Below are positions 44,482-55,485 of a stretch of DNA of 64,000 bases, piece after piece; positions within the stretch are counted from its first letter, which is position 1, and each line of letters starts with the position of its first letter. This DNA comes from Wolfiporia cocos (taxonomy: Eukaryota > Basidiomycota > Agaricomycetes > Polyporales > Phaeolaceae), in NCBI GenBank assembly GCA_029448655.1, contig JACCLO010000003.1, forward strand, positions 4,092,001 to 4,156,000, in the 5' to 3' direction. Under the pieces are notes generated by a model. The model was not told where the DNA came from. It saw only the letters and a program-made list of their open reading frames with translations, and made no database searches. The position numbers and the translations under genes are program-made.

Positions 44482-47400
44482 TTACACAGTTATTGCATTC
44501 CTCCACTGCGAACCACCAACGTCCCCAAGTACACGCTCTACCTCCATATGTTCCAAGTTGAGCGCGACTCGTCGTTCGCCTTCGGGCTTCCGCGCAACCG
44601 CTGCACCCTCCTCACATATCATTGCCCGGGAAGCGAGCAACGAGTCGAGGACAACGCGCAGCTCTTCAGGTGACGGTCTGCGCGTCGGGTCACCATCCGT
44701 CAGGAGGTTCATGAACACAACGTGCTGATGCAGAAGCTAGCACAACGTCGTGTCAGAGCATTTGCGCAATCTGCCAAATTTGTTACTCACATCACCCCAT
44801 TTTATTTCCTCAATGCCTTCCTTCTTGATGCACTTGAGCATCGCGGCGAGCATGAGGCGTTCATGCAGGCTCAGTTCGCGTAGATACGCGGCAATCGGGC
44901 TGTTCTGCATCTCTCTGATCACATCCTTGACATCTTCCGTGCGAGCCGTCCGCTTTCGAGGTTGGACAAGCTCAACGGTTCGTCTGCGACCCGGAGATAG
45001 GAGCATTACACGTAGCAATGTTATCCTCAATGCACCAATGCAGTGGTTATTGATTTTAGTGCTCACCTGCAAATATCCAGCACACGTCGTGCATCCCCGC
45101 TGATCGAAGAGACTTTCATTGCTGCGAACTTGATTCCATCGGGCGCGATAACATCTGGCGCATCAGCTGGTAAGCCCTCCTTTGCACTGAGCAACCGTGC
45201 GCGGACGATCTTCTCCAACTGAGGCGTAGTATAAGGCTGGAAGTTGATGCGGATCATCCCTGTCAGCCGGGAAATACAGTCACCGTCAGTACATTACGAC
45301 AAATTTAGACGAGAGAATCTACCCAGTCGACTCCTCACTCGACCAGACATGACACGTTCAGGTAGGTCCATGGTGTTCGCCACAGCGAGCACGACGAGCT
45401 TGGAACCGACGAGCGTCGGCCAGTTGAAGAAGTTGTACACGACGTCTTGCTTGCTCGTCATAAGCTGGTCCAGCTCGTCCATCAAAACGACGCTGTAGAC
45501 AGTCAGTACGCCCTGATCATCACAAAGCATCGAGCATACCATGCGTGTCCGCCAGGCCCAGCTCTTTTCCCCGCGCTGAAGTGCTTCGATAATAGCTTGA
45601 GCGCCTGGTTCGAGCTGATCTTCATGTGTCCGTCGTGGGCTGCGTCGTGTCCGCTCACAGCTTCCCAGAGAAGCCCGTATGCGGCTGAGGGCTCGGGTAT
45701 GCGCAACCCATTTATCTCGACGTAAGTGAACGGGTTAGCTTCCTGCATCGCCGAAGAAGTGAGTAGAATCTCGAGCACGCGTCATAGGGAGCTCACATTC
45801 TGCTGCGCCATCCGCTTCAGCTCGCGCACAACCGCGTGCACAGTCGCCGTCTTCCCCGTCCCCGGCACCCCCGAGATATCTACGAATCCACCGCACATCA
45901 GCAATCCGACGGCAGCGCACTAGCTCGAGCCACCCACACACGCATCCCCCGCTCCCCTCCTCGAGCAGCTCCTCCACCGCCCGCAAGACGCGCGCGTACT
46001 CCTCCTCGCGACACGGCAGCGCCTCCGGCCGTGCCGCGACGTGCAGCACATGCATCGCGCGCAGCCATGGGTCCCGGCTCGCCTCCTTCCCGAGCTGCGC
46101 CTCCAGGTCGACGCCGAGCCCCGACTCGGTCGCCGGCGGCGGGCGCACGGCGAGCGCGGCGCGCTTGCGCTTGCGCAGCGCCGCCTTGGAATGCGGAGTC
46201 GGCTGGGCGAGGGTCGAGGTGGACGCGCGCGGGCGGCGCGGGGTGCGGGGCGTGCGGGGCGTGCGTGGGGTGCGGGCCTGCGCTTGCGAGGAGGTGCCGC
46301 GCTTGCGCTTCCGGGAGGGCGTGGCGGGCACGGCCTCTTCCTCGCTGGCGGCAGCGTCTGCATCTTCGTTCTCGTCGTCCTCGCTCCCATGCTCGTCACC
46401 TGAGGCGCGATACTCGTCTTCCGCGGCAGAACCCTCGTCCGAGTCGCGCCACTTTTCCTTGACGCGTGCGTTCTTCGTATTGGCGTTTCTCCTGGCGGCG
46501 TCCGTCACCGAATCATCTCCTTCAGCAAGAGACTCTAGCCTGCGTCGAGAGGGTCGCCGTGTGCGCCGTGCAGGCGGTGGAGACGGGCTTGGAGACGTGC
46601 GTGCTCTCTTCTGCCTTTGTGTTTGTTTTTGCTTCTGAGGGCTCGCCGCGGCGGCGCTGGCGCTGTGGTGATCCTCGACCTCAACGTCGGCGATCGAAAC
46701 GTTCCAGGCGTCGGCGCTGCTGGCGTCGGTTCGGAGCGCGGTCAGTGCTTGCTCGCGGAACTCATCCCAGTCAATCTCGTAAAAGAGTCCCCTACGTGAA
46801 TCGATGGCAGAGTTACAGTAGAATGTACTGTGTTCGCTAGATTTTGACTTGATGGTCTTGAATTTCGCTGCGGAGGAGGCCCGTGCTGGACTCGAGGATA
46901 CAGCACAATGGCTGATGACATTGAGTGGCGATATCACTGCCTCCGATGATAGAGAGTAAAATATCTCGTTCTGAGATATCGCAAGTCAGCTACTTCATCG
47001 GTCAAGCTACATATGCTAGCAATATTTTCGGGATAGGTTGTGCTTTGGCTTGAAGCATTGCTTCAATGACCATTGTGGCGTGGCTGGCTAACCACTACGC
47101 CCGTGGTGGGAGAATCGGACTCACCTCGCTTACTTCTCGCTCAGCACGAATAGAAGGAAGTTGCGATGTTCTCAAGAACCAATGCACCCTCAGCCGGATG
47201 CCTTTCTCGTTCGGCTCGTCGTCGCGAGTGGTATCGAAGATTGCCACGATGACTGCAACACTAGGCTGCTTCGAGACAGTATGAACAAGCACGGTATCGC
47301 CAATTTTGCAACAGTCTCCATCTTTCCCGGCCTTCGTTGCCTGAGTGCGTTGTGCCTTACCATAGACTCTTGATTGTCGCTTAATAGCACCTCGCTCGAC

Positions 47401-47610
47401 ATACTGAGAGTAAAATCTCGTCTTGAAAGTCTCTAGTTCAGCCTCATCTTCCTCATAGAGCTCCTCTGGCAAGGATGGTCGCTCGAGCAGCGGCTCTCCT
47501 AGTAAGACATATTCGGATAGGCCTGTGGAGTGCGCGGTCGCCTCGGACACCAGTGGCTGGCCACGCTTCGAGCGCCGGGAAGGGCTCTGAGTTGCAGCAA
47601 CGCTCACCAT
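44482..47610 (-). CDS. ORC1: Origin recognition complex subunit 1 (BAH + AAA+ ATPase)
   Basis: Eight exons: 47610-47125, 46970-45938, 45879-45797, 45742-45540, 45492-45323, 45259-45067, 44983-44791, 44736-44482, giving 871 residues in frame. The largest ORC subunit, it binds and loads at replication origins with CDC6. An N-terminal BAH domain (about residues 85-230: [22 protein letters not shown], then [19 protein letters not shown]) is followed by a long acidic/basic disordered region with Thr-Pro repeats ([20 protein letters not shown], possible CDK sites). The AAA+ module has Walker A GVPGTGKT (about 510), Walker [11 protein letters not shown] (about 605), sensor 1 [11 protein letters not shown] and sensor 2 [13 protein letters not shown] winged-helix domain ends the protein. 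Two exons meet inside the Walker A approach (V-Y-ISGV). Looks intact. Confidence 0.95.
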
Positions 47611-48263
47611 TAGCGAGCCTGTTATCTAGCAAGCAGCGAGTCGCAGGTATAGCAAAGGCCAGGCAGGCCACAGCGACGAATGGCAAGCGTTACAACGCGT
47701 ATGATGTGGTAGACGCCCGAGCTGAACGCGACATTGGCGCGGACGCGTCGAGACACGTCCACGTGAGCTTTTGACAGTTGACAAGATCCTCAGCCACTGA
47801 TCATGACAAGATGTTTGAACTGTGGTCAGTCGCCTCATGCTTGCAACAGTCAGAGGTATTCAGTTCAACTTGCCGTTGCAGGAAGCCAACTGACCTTGCT
47901 GTTTGTAGGGTATAGCGTTCATTGCCGAGATGCACTTTTCGGTCTTCGATACTGGATTTGTTCGACCCCACTTGTTGATATATACGTAGAATGGTGAGTG
48001 GCGTAGGTTGATATCGAAATCGCACAAGACACTCCTCAATATTCGACAAAGCACCGCTCTAGGTTCAGTTATTTCACCACTAAACATCACAAGCTCAAGG
48101 CAGTCACACGGCGCCTGTCACCGAGCCGAGGGTGACTGGTACGCAGCAGCATAGCTGCTCAGGGCGCTTGTCACGATTACGCGGCCCTTGCTCGTCCCGA
48201 AGAGACGGTGCGAATCCTAGCTATTTCTTACCAGAGTCTTGAGCGGGTATTGTGCTACCAATA
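47611..48263. promoter_or_regulatory. Divergent intergenic region, ORC1 and ubiquitin hydrolase
   Basis: 653 bp between divergent starts, expected to hold both promoters; no coding sequence recognised. Confidence 0.4.
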
Positions 48264-49501
48264 ATGGCTTCCGAGAGACCCGAGTCAGGCCTTCTCTGGA
48301 TCCCAATTGAGAGCAATCCTGACGTGCGTAGACCGCGTTGTTCCCGTTCTCGACTTGTTGTAAACTGCTAACCCTTTACAAAATATTAATCCCGTAGGTT
48401 TTCAACGAGGTCAGTTGTTGTGGATGACTTCATCCTCCCCAGAGTTGATGTGGACTGACACGCGGCTCAAGTGGGCACGCAAAGCCGGGCTCAATCTTGC
48501 AGAGGCACACTTTGAAGATGTGTACGGATTGGACCCTGAAGTACGGAACTTACAACTTCAGTTATTCAGCCACTGCAATACTGACATGTCGCATGCGCGC
48601 ATGCACAGCTGCTCGCCTTGGTCCCGCAACCAGTAAAAGCTATCGTCGTTCTATTTCCCATGACAGAGGCAATACGTGCCATCTCCGACCGTGATGACGA
48701 TCGGCACAGGGCTGGCGCGCTCTACCCGGTCGATCCCAATGTGATCTATATCAGGCAAACGGTAACCTCAACTCCAGATATGAGATGTGAAATATTCTCT
48801 TAACTACGGACGTAGATTGGTAACGCATGTGGCACGATGGCTATACTGCACTCGTTGCTCAACGTACGTCATCACCAATGAAATTCTCTATACTCTGTAC
48901 GGTCTTCTCCGATGTCCGTGCTGACGCGAATTCCAGACGGATGTCTCCCTCGCCCCCAACAGCGCTCTCGCCATTCTCAAAGATCAATGCAAAGGTACAT
49001 TTACCCATATGGTGATGATCCGCATAACACCTGCAATACCTATCATATATCTTCTCAGGTGGCAAGACCCCCGAGGAACGCGCCAAAGTTTTAGAAACGA
49101 CGACGGCCTTTGCTGATATTCATGCCGAAGCCGCCGTCTCTGGCCAAAGCACCGTGCCCGATAACCTCACGGGAACCGGGCAGCACTACACTTGCTTCCT
49201 ACAGGCGCCGGACCCTCGCTCTCCCCAGGAGATGCGCCTGCTTGAGCTTGAGGCGCGCCGGCCGGGTGTCGTCGATAGAGGAGCGTCAGTGAGCTTGCTG
49301 GAGGCGCGTCATTTTCTTTATCTGAACATCTGTCACAATTACGAATGGGGTACTTCGCAGGACGTTGCCAAGTTCGTAAAGGAGCAGTATATAGCGCAGA
49401 ACCCGAGCGCGAAGTTCAGCATGATCGCTCTTGTTAGCCTAAGGGATCGAGATGACGCGGACGCGCGGGAGACCGAGGCAGTCAGCTTATCGAATGGTTG
49501 A
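48264..49501 (+). CDS. Ubiquitin carboxyl-terminal hydrolase, UCH (C12) family
   Basis: Eight exons: 48264-48323, 48398-48409 (12-nt micro-exon encoding VFNE), 48472-48540, 48609-48761, 48816-48863, 48937-48994, 49059-49288, 49361-49501, giving 256 residues. It releases small adducts from ubiquitin C-termini in the cytosol. Family features: WIPIESNPDVFNE, EDVYGLDPELLALVPQPV, RQTIGNACGTMAILHSLLN with oxyanion Gln and catalytic Cys103, and GQHYTCFLQAP with catalytic His176. The usual ELDGRKP catalytic-Asp motif reads ELEARRP, with Glu198 in place of Asp. Near 49289 the donor GTGAGC was used; a GC donor at 49304 would keep five more residues (VSLLE) that align with the family. Both versions stay in frame. 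Confidence 0.88.
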
Positions 49502-49852
49502 GCAAGAGACAAGATGGAGTGGAAGCAATCTAACCATGCATATCTGAAGTTGTTACAGGAGTCAAACAGAATGTGAACAATAGGATTGTCTGATAGAGAA
49601 ATCATATCACGCGAATCTTGAGCTTAGCTCTAAGTGAAAAACTACAGGAAAATGCATCGACAGGTCTGTGTCGGTGGTGAAATAACGCTTCAATGACCGT
49701 TAGCCCTATGCAAGACAGCGGTATCATGACAAGCCAGTACTGACCTCTCCCTTACTCTTAAATTCTGGGCTATTGGTGATGATAAGACCTCGGGGAGCGC
49801 ATATGTATGGGATATGAGTAGTACGTACATTCGAGCAGGCTTTATCTCCGAG
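49502..49852. other. Intergenic, convergent 3' flanks
   Basis: Between the convergent ubiquitin hydrolase and kinase genes; no gene seen. Confidence 0.4.
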
Positions 49853-50988
49853 CTACTTGCGCCTTGGAGTGCCCCGGACAGGCAGTCGTTTCAATACTTC
49901 GTCAAGTGAGGGACGCTCCTCCAACACTCCGGACCAACAACGTTCCATTATGTCCCATATAGGGTCTGAAAGGCCGCGTTCCAACGTCTTCTCTGCAAGC
50001 CGCTCCGGGCGTTTTCCGCTCTTAATTAATGCCGACACAGCAGGACTATATTTGCACTTGGGGAATGGCACTTCATCTGTGAAGATCTGCAAGTGCGTCA
50101 AGAGAATAGGAATGCTGATCCATAGCAACCGAGACTTACTTGCCACATGACCATCGCCAAGGAAAACACGTCGCTTTCCTTGAGCAAGTCGGTAGATAAT
50201 AGATCGTACTCGTAAAAGAACACTCGCTCAGGCGCTGCATATCGTACAGTGTATGCCGTGGGCGAGCTGGTGATAGACACACTCGAAAGAGCTATTTTCA
50301 TCCTTGACAAACCAAAGTCTGCTAGACAAGCTCGCCCTTCCTCGTCAACGAGAATATTACTCTTGGAAGGGCAATGTCACCGCCAAAATCTCAGGCATCA
50401 TCGATGTGAGCGCTTACTGGTTTCAAATCCCCATGCACAACATTGACATCGGGTGAATGCAGATATTTTATACCGTGCACGATATCTATGATCTACTTGA
50501 ATATTCAGTATGAGTTACATGTCCAGCGTTAAACCGATTACCAGCTTCACTCTATCGACTTTTGGATTGCATTTCAGGTAACGCGAAATCTCCCCGTTCT
50601 CCATCCAAGGAGACACGATATAGCGGTTATCAAGCCTTCTGTCCGGTTGATACACGCCTAAAAATGGCAAGATGTTCGGATGACGGATACATTTCCACAG
50701 GATTACCTCCTTAATGAACGCCTGTTCATGCAATAATCAGAGCAATGATGATGGAAAACCATGAACAGAAATGCGCACAGGAGCGATCTCACTTGTTTTG
50801 TTGTCGCTGTGGGCAGCCGTAACAGCTTTCAAAGCTACCTCTTTTCGCGCAAATGTTCCTTTGTAGACTGTGCCACCACCCCCATTTGCTACGAATATTT
50901 TAAGATCTGCGTCGAGTCTGCTGCTTGATAGGTCCAGGTAGTACGATCGAGGTAGCATCCCATGGTCTGCGCTGAACTTTCTTAACAT
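49853..50988 (-). CDS. Serine/threonine (TKL-like) protein kinase domain; N-terminus unresolved
   Basis: Exons of the kinase domain: about 50988-50793, 50721-50542, 50492-50418, 50361-50140 and 50086-49853. Kinase landmarks: Gly loop GGGGTVYKG, VALKAV with the ATP lysine, KEVILWKCIRHPNILPFLGV, catalytic loop VVHGDLKPSNILVD (HGD instead of HRD, common in agaricomycete TKL-like kinases), LADFGLSR, and YAAPE for APE. The last four exons join in phase. The first shown exon ends in phase 1 at its only good donor, while the next exon needs phase 0, so either the splice site is unusual or a small indel has broken the gene. Upstream frames to about 51.9 kb (for example SQIDGESFVCLLD, VDPRASIVPILYRSIEGKDV) may be N-terminal exons. 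Confidence 0.75.
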
Positions 50989-52997
50989 GTAGTAGCATCT
51001 CGTATATGCCTGCTCGGAAGGCAGTAAAGTGGCAATGGTCTACAATGCTTATACATCAGAATCTGGAACACAGAGGGAACTCTTGGCCGAGTCCCACTCA
51101 CATGATCAAGGAGGCATACGAAGGATTCGCCATCAATTTGCGAACAGTCCAGCGGCTTCAAAGCCTCCAGGTTGAAATGGTCGGAACGCAATATGTTCTG
51201 CATAACATGGATTGGTGAAGAGTCGATGGTGAATTCGAATTCATCCCCCTTTGGCGGCTTTAGAAGCTATGACTGGAGATCAGCAAATTCAATAGCTTTG
51301 TCAGGTTACACAGACTTCTGAGATCTTCTTGAATGTATCGAAAAATCGTGTCATGGTCCACCCTTAAATACCGGCATTGCATCAGTGTTTGTATCTAACT
51401 ACATGTTAATCACAATCTCGTTCTCACCGTTCAGCTTGATGTAGTTGATTTGGAGGTGGATCGGGTCTCCTTTAAGTTTATCCAAGATGCGTGGCATGAC
51501 AAACTCTGCGATCAGTGGGGTTGACACGTATCAGTGCATCATGATCAGTTGATGGCAGCTACTGAAAGTATACCCATGGAGCCCTCATCAGCGAACTTCG
51601 ACAATGACTTGCGGCCTTGTGCCAGAGGAAACTCCACGTCTTTGCCCTCTATGCTTCGATACAGGATAGGAACAATTGAGGCACGCGGGTCTACACATTT
51701 GCTTTGAGATGTTCGATGAGCCGGGAACGCTCCACTAGTACAAGTCAGAAGCCGCGCACAGTTGTACACCTTGTCGCCAAATGACGGGCAAGTGTTCGTC
51801 GCGTATGGCTGGCGTCCTCACAAATTGGTTCTGGACGCGGAATTCAATGAACAGTCGCGGGAGCTGGTTGTTGTTCAAGTAATCAACATCTAGGATTTCA
51901 GCCTCTAATGTCTTATGTGAGTGGCAGGTGCGTAAACGCCGACATATGCGTTGACTGACTCGTTATCAAGAAAGAGAACGGCCTAATTCATGGTCAGCGC
52001 GACGAGAGCATGAGGATGATGGTTCGTACTACCCAAACATCTGCCCATCGAGTGCCATCTTTGGCTGAACATGCTCGGGTTCCACAGGCATCACAACAGA
52101 TAGAGGACAGCGTCGTCCGGCCTACTAGCAGGAATATGGATAACAGAGTTGCGGGGTGTAGCACGAGGATTTCGCGTGTCAAATGGCTGATGCTCAGCTG
52201 CTTCCCTTTGACGTGCCTTATTGTCCTTGCCAGCAGCCTTGTGCATACAGAACGTGCGATCAACATGGGTGGGAAAGCACATAAGCGCCGTCGCGTCAAT
52301 CAGATTCACCCGATTCGGCGACGGTTGCGATAAACTGCGAGGTGAATAGAGTTGAGCACTGATCTGTTGAAAGTGTTGCATATATGGCTGTATATGGGCG
52401 AATACCACTAGGATAGAAAGGGTCATTTCATGTCACACTCCGAACCGCAGTATCGTCAGTACAATCTGTTAGTACATTTCGGTCATTTGTGAGTGGGTGC
52501 GAAACATCACTATGTGCATAGCACAATCTTTACCACAGAAATACCCTGAACAAATTGATAGAAACAAATAACGTAAATTGTCCTTGAAAATCTGGGACAA
52601 ACCGTGAACTTATTTAAAATATTTACAGCATCTTTCCTGCAGGAAAAAGCTGCTTGTCTGACATAGAATATTGTGAGCGCAGAATATTCACACATTTTTG
52701 CAGTAGGAAATCCTGTGGATGCACTTAAATCATTTCTCGAGTATTTTCTACCCAAGTATTGTTAAAATGGAGGGTCGGACCACCATCTGGCAGAGTCTCA
52801 CGTGTCACATCTTTTTCGAATACATTTGTATCCCACCGCAGTAAACAAAGTACAAAAGTGGTCGCACTGGGTGCAGTGACTACAGAGGGCAGATACATAG
52901 AGGTCTTGGGAGCATCAGGGGAGAAGTCGTAGGTGAAAGATGAAAGTGGTTATTCAGAGGAGGGTGGGCCATCACAGCCTGGGAACTTACCCTGTGT
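50989..52997. other. Region upstream of the kinase, possible N-terminal exons then non-coding
   Basis: Minus-strand frames at 51769-51545 and 51203-50982 read as plausible protein segments and could be 5' exons of the kinase gene, but I could not join them. Beyond about 52.3 kb I see only A+T-rich non-coding sequence and the 3' flank of the LINE fragment. Confidence 0.35.
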
Positions 52998-53146
52998 CTA
53001 CCTGTGTCTATAGCAACAGGTAGGGGGGGCTACGAGTTTCATGAAAGCAGTAGAGCCGGCCAGGAAGTGGGAGAATGCTGTGAGTCCTCTTCTCGTGGTA
53101 GAGATGATTTGAAGGTTGAGCGCCGGTGAGGCTTGGCGAAGGTGGG
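52998..53146 (-). mobile_element. LINE ORF C-terminal tail (distal part, separated by element B)
   Basis: Minus-strand translation from 53139 reads RQASPALNLQIIS, then TTRRGLTAFSHFLAGSTAF, and stops at 52998. This is the usual C-terminal end of the RNase H/reverse-transcriptase polyprotein of fungal LINEs (a GTRKGLxALxxFLxxSGAF-type tail). It continues the frame that is cut at 55705 by element B, with one copy of AGGTGGG counted. Confidence 0.82.
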
Positions 53147-53264
53147 GAGGGACTTCAGTGCCAGAGATGCATCTTTAGAGACACCGCAGATGCATCTGGG
53201 GCACTCTAAGGTAAGCGCCAGCCACACGCCCGGAAAGGCATTAAAGAGGAGTAAAACAAACAAG

Positions 53265-53335
53265 CTGCAGGAATCGAACCAACAGCCAAGTGAAATAACG
53301 AGTACAGTAACTATACCAACTGCACCATGTGAGCT
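53265..53335 (-). promoter_or_regulatory. tRNA-like Pol III module, left end of element B, facing outward
   Basis: Minus strand: A-box match TGGTGCAGTTGG followed by TATAG (53327-53311), perfect B box GGTTCGATTCC (53280-53270), and a TTTT run soon after. Spacing fits a tRNA with a short variable arm, and the A-box neighbourhood (GTTGGTATAG) resembles the module at the GAGGGAC end of element A (AGTGGTATAG). Confidence 0.68.
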
Positions 53336-53394
53336 TGTATATCGACGTAAAGAATATCTTATAAGATCAGAGGGTGTATGTAAATGAGCAATAA

Positions 53395-53545
53395 ATCAGC
53401 AGATGCATCGTAGATGCATGTACGACTGGAGAAGAGATGCATCTGCAGATGCATCTCGTGGATATAAGATGCATCCGCAGGTGTATCTCGTCGTGAACAC
53501 GGGATGCATCCGCAGATGCATATTCCTATGACTCGGATGCAAATA
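53395..53545. repeat. Dispersed AGATGCATC palindromic repeats inside element B
   Basis: About eight copies of (A)GATGCATC or close variants in 150 bp with irregular spacing, the same motif that forms the element's terminal foldbacks and its 17-bp satellite. Confidence 0.7.
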
Positions 53546-53888
53546 CACATAGGCAAAAATATAAATGTAAAATAACAGTAATTCATCTAGCAAGCAGGAA
53601 CACGATGTACTCAAGCATAATGCCCGTCGCTTGTGCTGTTAATCCACCGTAATTTGTACTTGTTCAGAGTGTTACTCGCACAGATGCCGACAGTTGTAGA
53701 CGTACATTTCTATGTGTTTGGATGCCATGGACGACAGTGAGAGACGTACATGTAGCCATATAACGCATCAGACAGTTGAGCGAGCGCAAAATGTTGCGTA
53801 AACTCATTGTATTACGCATAGCACGAGATGAGCTCCACGGCGGCAGCCGTACTGGGACGACGCACCGTCAGCACCGGTTACGAAGCAC

Positions 53889-54965
53889 ATGGAAGTTGTA
53901 GAGCACCCGTCACGGCCAAGCACCCCCACCTCACCACCAGTATCTACACCTACACCCGCCCCCGTCCCGGGCCCAGCCGTCACCCCCCTTCTGCCTTCCC
54001 CCGTCATCAACAGTTCTTCAAGTTCTCACGTTGACCGATCGTTCACGTGCAACTCGTACGCGCCCCGCGAGCCCAGCAAATTGCGGACCAGCTTTACCAT
54101 TGACCAAGACAGCGAGGAGGAGACCGATTCACGCCAGGAGCATGATTCAACGATGGCGCACGCTCCCGTCCCCCAACTTGCGGAATCGATCCCCTCTCAA
54201 GAGTATCCCCCACTAGCGCACGCTCTCGCCCCCTCCGCCTCTATGGTCCCCGTCAGCGCCGAGGAGCATCCCGCAAACGCGCATGCTCCCGCAAAGGCCC
54301 ACCTGGTCTGCCAGGAGCATCCCTTAACTCCGGTGCACACTCCCGCCACCCTCGCTCGCGACGCAGTCACGTCTTACGCGTCAGCTTCCGGTCAACAACG
54401 TGAACAAGAAACTGTTATGAACTCGAAGGCTTTAGAACGTGCGGCTTTGGTCCCGCTCGAGGCGCTTCCTAGGTATAAATTCTCGGTGTGTGTGGCCCCT
54501 TCTCCCGATACTGGTGCTCGCCTCACGAAGGCGTGGCAATTCGCTTCTTCTGTCCCGTTTCATACGCTCCTGGCCTACGATTTCGTGAAGCGCGTGGCAT
54601 CGTCTCTGTCGACTTCTGCTGTCTCTCTCGGTAAACAGCCTGAATGGATCTGTGGACTCTGTCAGCTCCGGAGCCCCGACTCGGCTGTCAAGTGTAGCGT
54701 CTGCGAGGCTCCACGGCCGAACGGTCCGTCCCTGACATCTCCTTCCCCGTCATCTTCCTCTCCGTCATCTGCTCCCTCTGTTCCCTCTGCTCCGTCACCC
54801 GCCCCCTCTGCTCCGTTGCCGCCACCGCCAGTTTCCGGATTTAACTGGGCTGCCGCTGGTCTGGCACCGCCATCTGCGACATCTGATTGGGAATGTTCTA
54901 TCTGCATGGTCCGGAACAAGTCCAGCGCGCAACAGTGTATCGCCTGCGAATCACCAAAACCATGA
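53889..54965 (+). CDS. RanBP2-type zinc-finger protein carried inside element B
   Basis: An intronless ORF of 358 residues. The C-terminal half has two RanBP2-type zinc fingers of the W-x-C-x2-C...N/S...C-x2-C kind: EWICGLCQLRSPDSAVKCSVCEAPRP (about residues 255-280) and DWECSICMVRNKSSAQQCIACE (about 332-355), joined by a Ser/Pro linker. The N-terminal 150 residues are Pro/Thr/Ser-rich with loose AHAP...EHP repeats. Paired fingers in disordered linkers recall nucleoporins of the Nup153 type that bind Ran, or RNA-binding proteins; the parent cannot be named. Its G+C content is higher than the flanking element sequence, suggesting a captured host gene fragment. Start at the first ATG; whether it is expressed is unknown. 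Confidence 0.7.
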   Translation: MEVVEHPSRPSTPTSPPVSTPTPAPVPGPAVTPLLPSPVINSSSSSHVDRSFTCNSYAPREPSKLRTSFTIDQDSEEETDSRQEHDSTMAHAPVPQLAESIPSQEYPPLAHALAPSASMVPVSAEEHPANAHAPAKAHLVCQEHPLTPVHTPATLARDAVTSYASASGQQREQETVMNSKALERAALVPLEALPRYKFSVCVAPSPDTGARLTKAWQFASSVPFHTLLAYDFVKRVASSLSTSAVSLGKQPEWICGLCQLRSPDSAVKCSVCEAPRPNGPSLTSPSPSSSSPSSAPSVPSAPSPAPSAPLPPPPVSGFNWAAAGLAPPSATSDWECSICMVRNKSSAQQCIACESPKP

Positions 54966-55190
54966 ACAGCCGCAATATTTTTGGCTGTGCGCGCTGCTCT
55001 CGATTGACACATCATTTATCGGTCGTGTACATAGTGTATCATATTGGATTGTCTGTACCGCAAGAGCTCAGTACTGTGCCTCGTAGATTGCATGGACCTC
55101 CTGTACACTTAGCTATATACTATTTGTCCAACAGAGGTATTATGCTCGGTAAATATATTGATTTGGAACTGGGATACATCTCCAACAGTA

Positions 55191-55402
55191 GATGCATCTG
55201 CCCACCAGATGCATCTGCCCACCAGATGCATCTGCCCACCAGATGCATCTGCCCACCAGATGCATCTGCCCACCAGATGCATCTGCCCACCAGATGCATC
55301 TGCCCACCAGATGCATCTGCCCACCAGATGCATCTGCCCACCAGATGCATCTGCCCACCAGATGCATCTGCCCACCAGATGCATCTGCCCACCAGATGCA
55401 TC
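55191..55402. repeat. Perfect 17-bp tandem satellite (GATGCATCTGCCCACCA), 13 palindromes
   Basis: GATGCATC recurs every 17 bp from 55191 to 55395, 13 copies with identical spacers in between. GATGCATC is its own reverse complement. Because 17 is not a multiple of 3 and no stop is generated, all frames on both strands stay open, producing spurious 70-180 codon ORFs. It has no spacer variation, so it is a satellite and not a CRISPR array. Perfect identity implies recent amplification. Confidence 0.93.
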
Positions 55403-55485
55403 TGCACATATAACGTACATCTCGTGTAGCGACTTGGAGATGGGTAACGACGTATCATATCATATTGTAAGTGAGCGTGTTACGA

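Noticed and set aside
45836..46638. Long plus-strand ORFs rich in Arg, Ala, Ser and Pro
   Set aside because: Antisense to the low-complexity region of ORC1; no family resemblance.
55191..55402. CRISPR-like array
   Set aside because: The period is 17 bp with identical units and no unique spacers, in a eukaryotic genome; it is a satellite.
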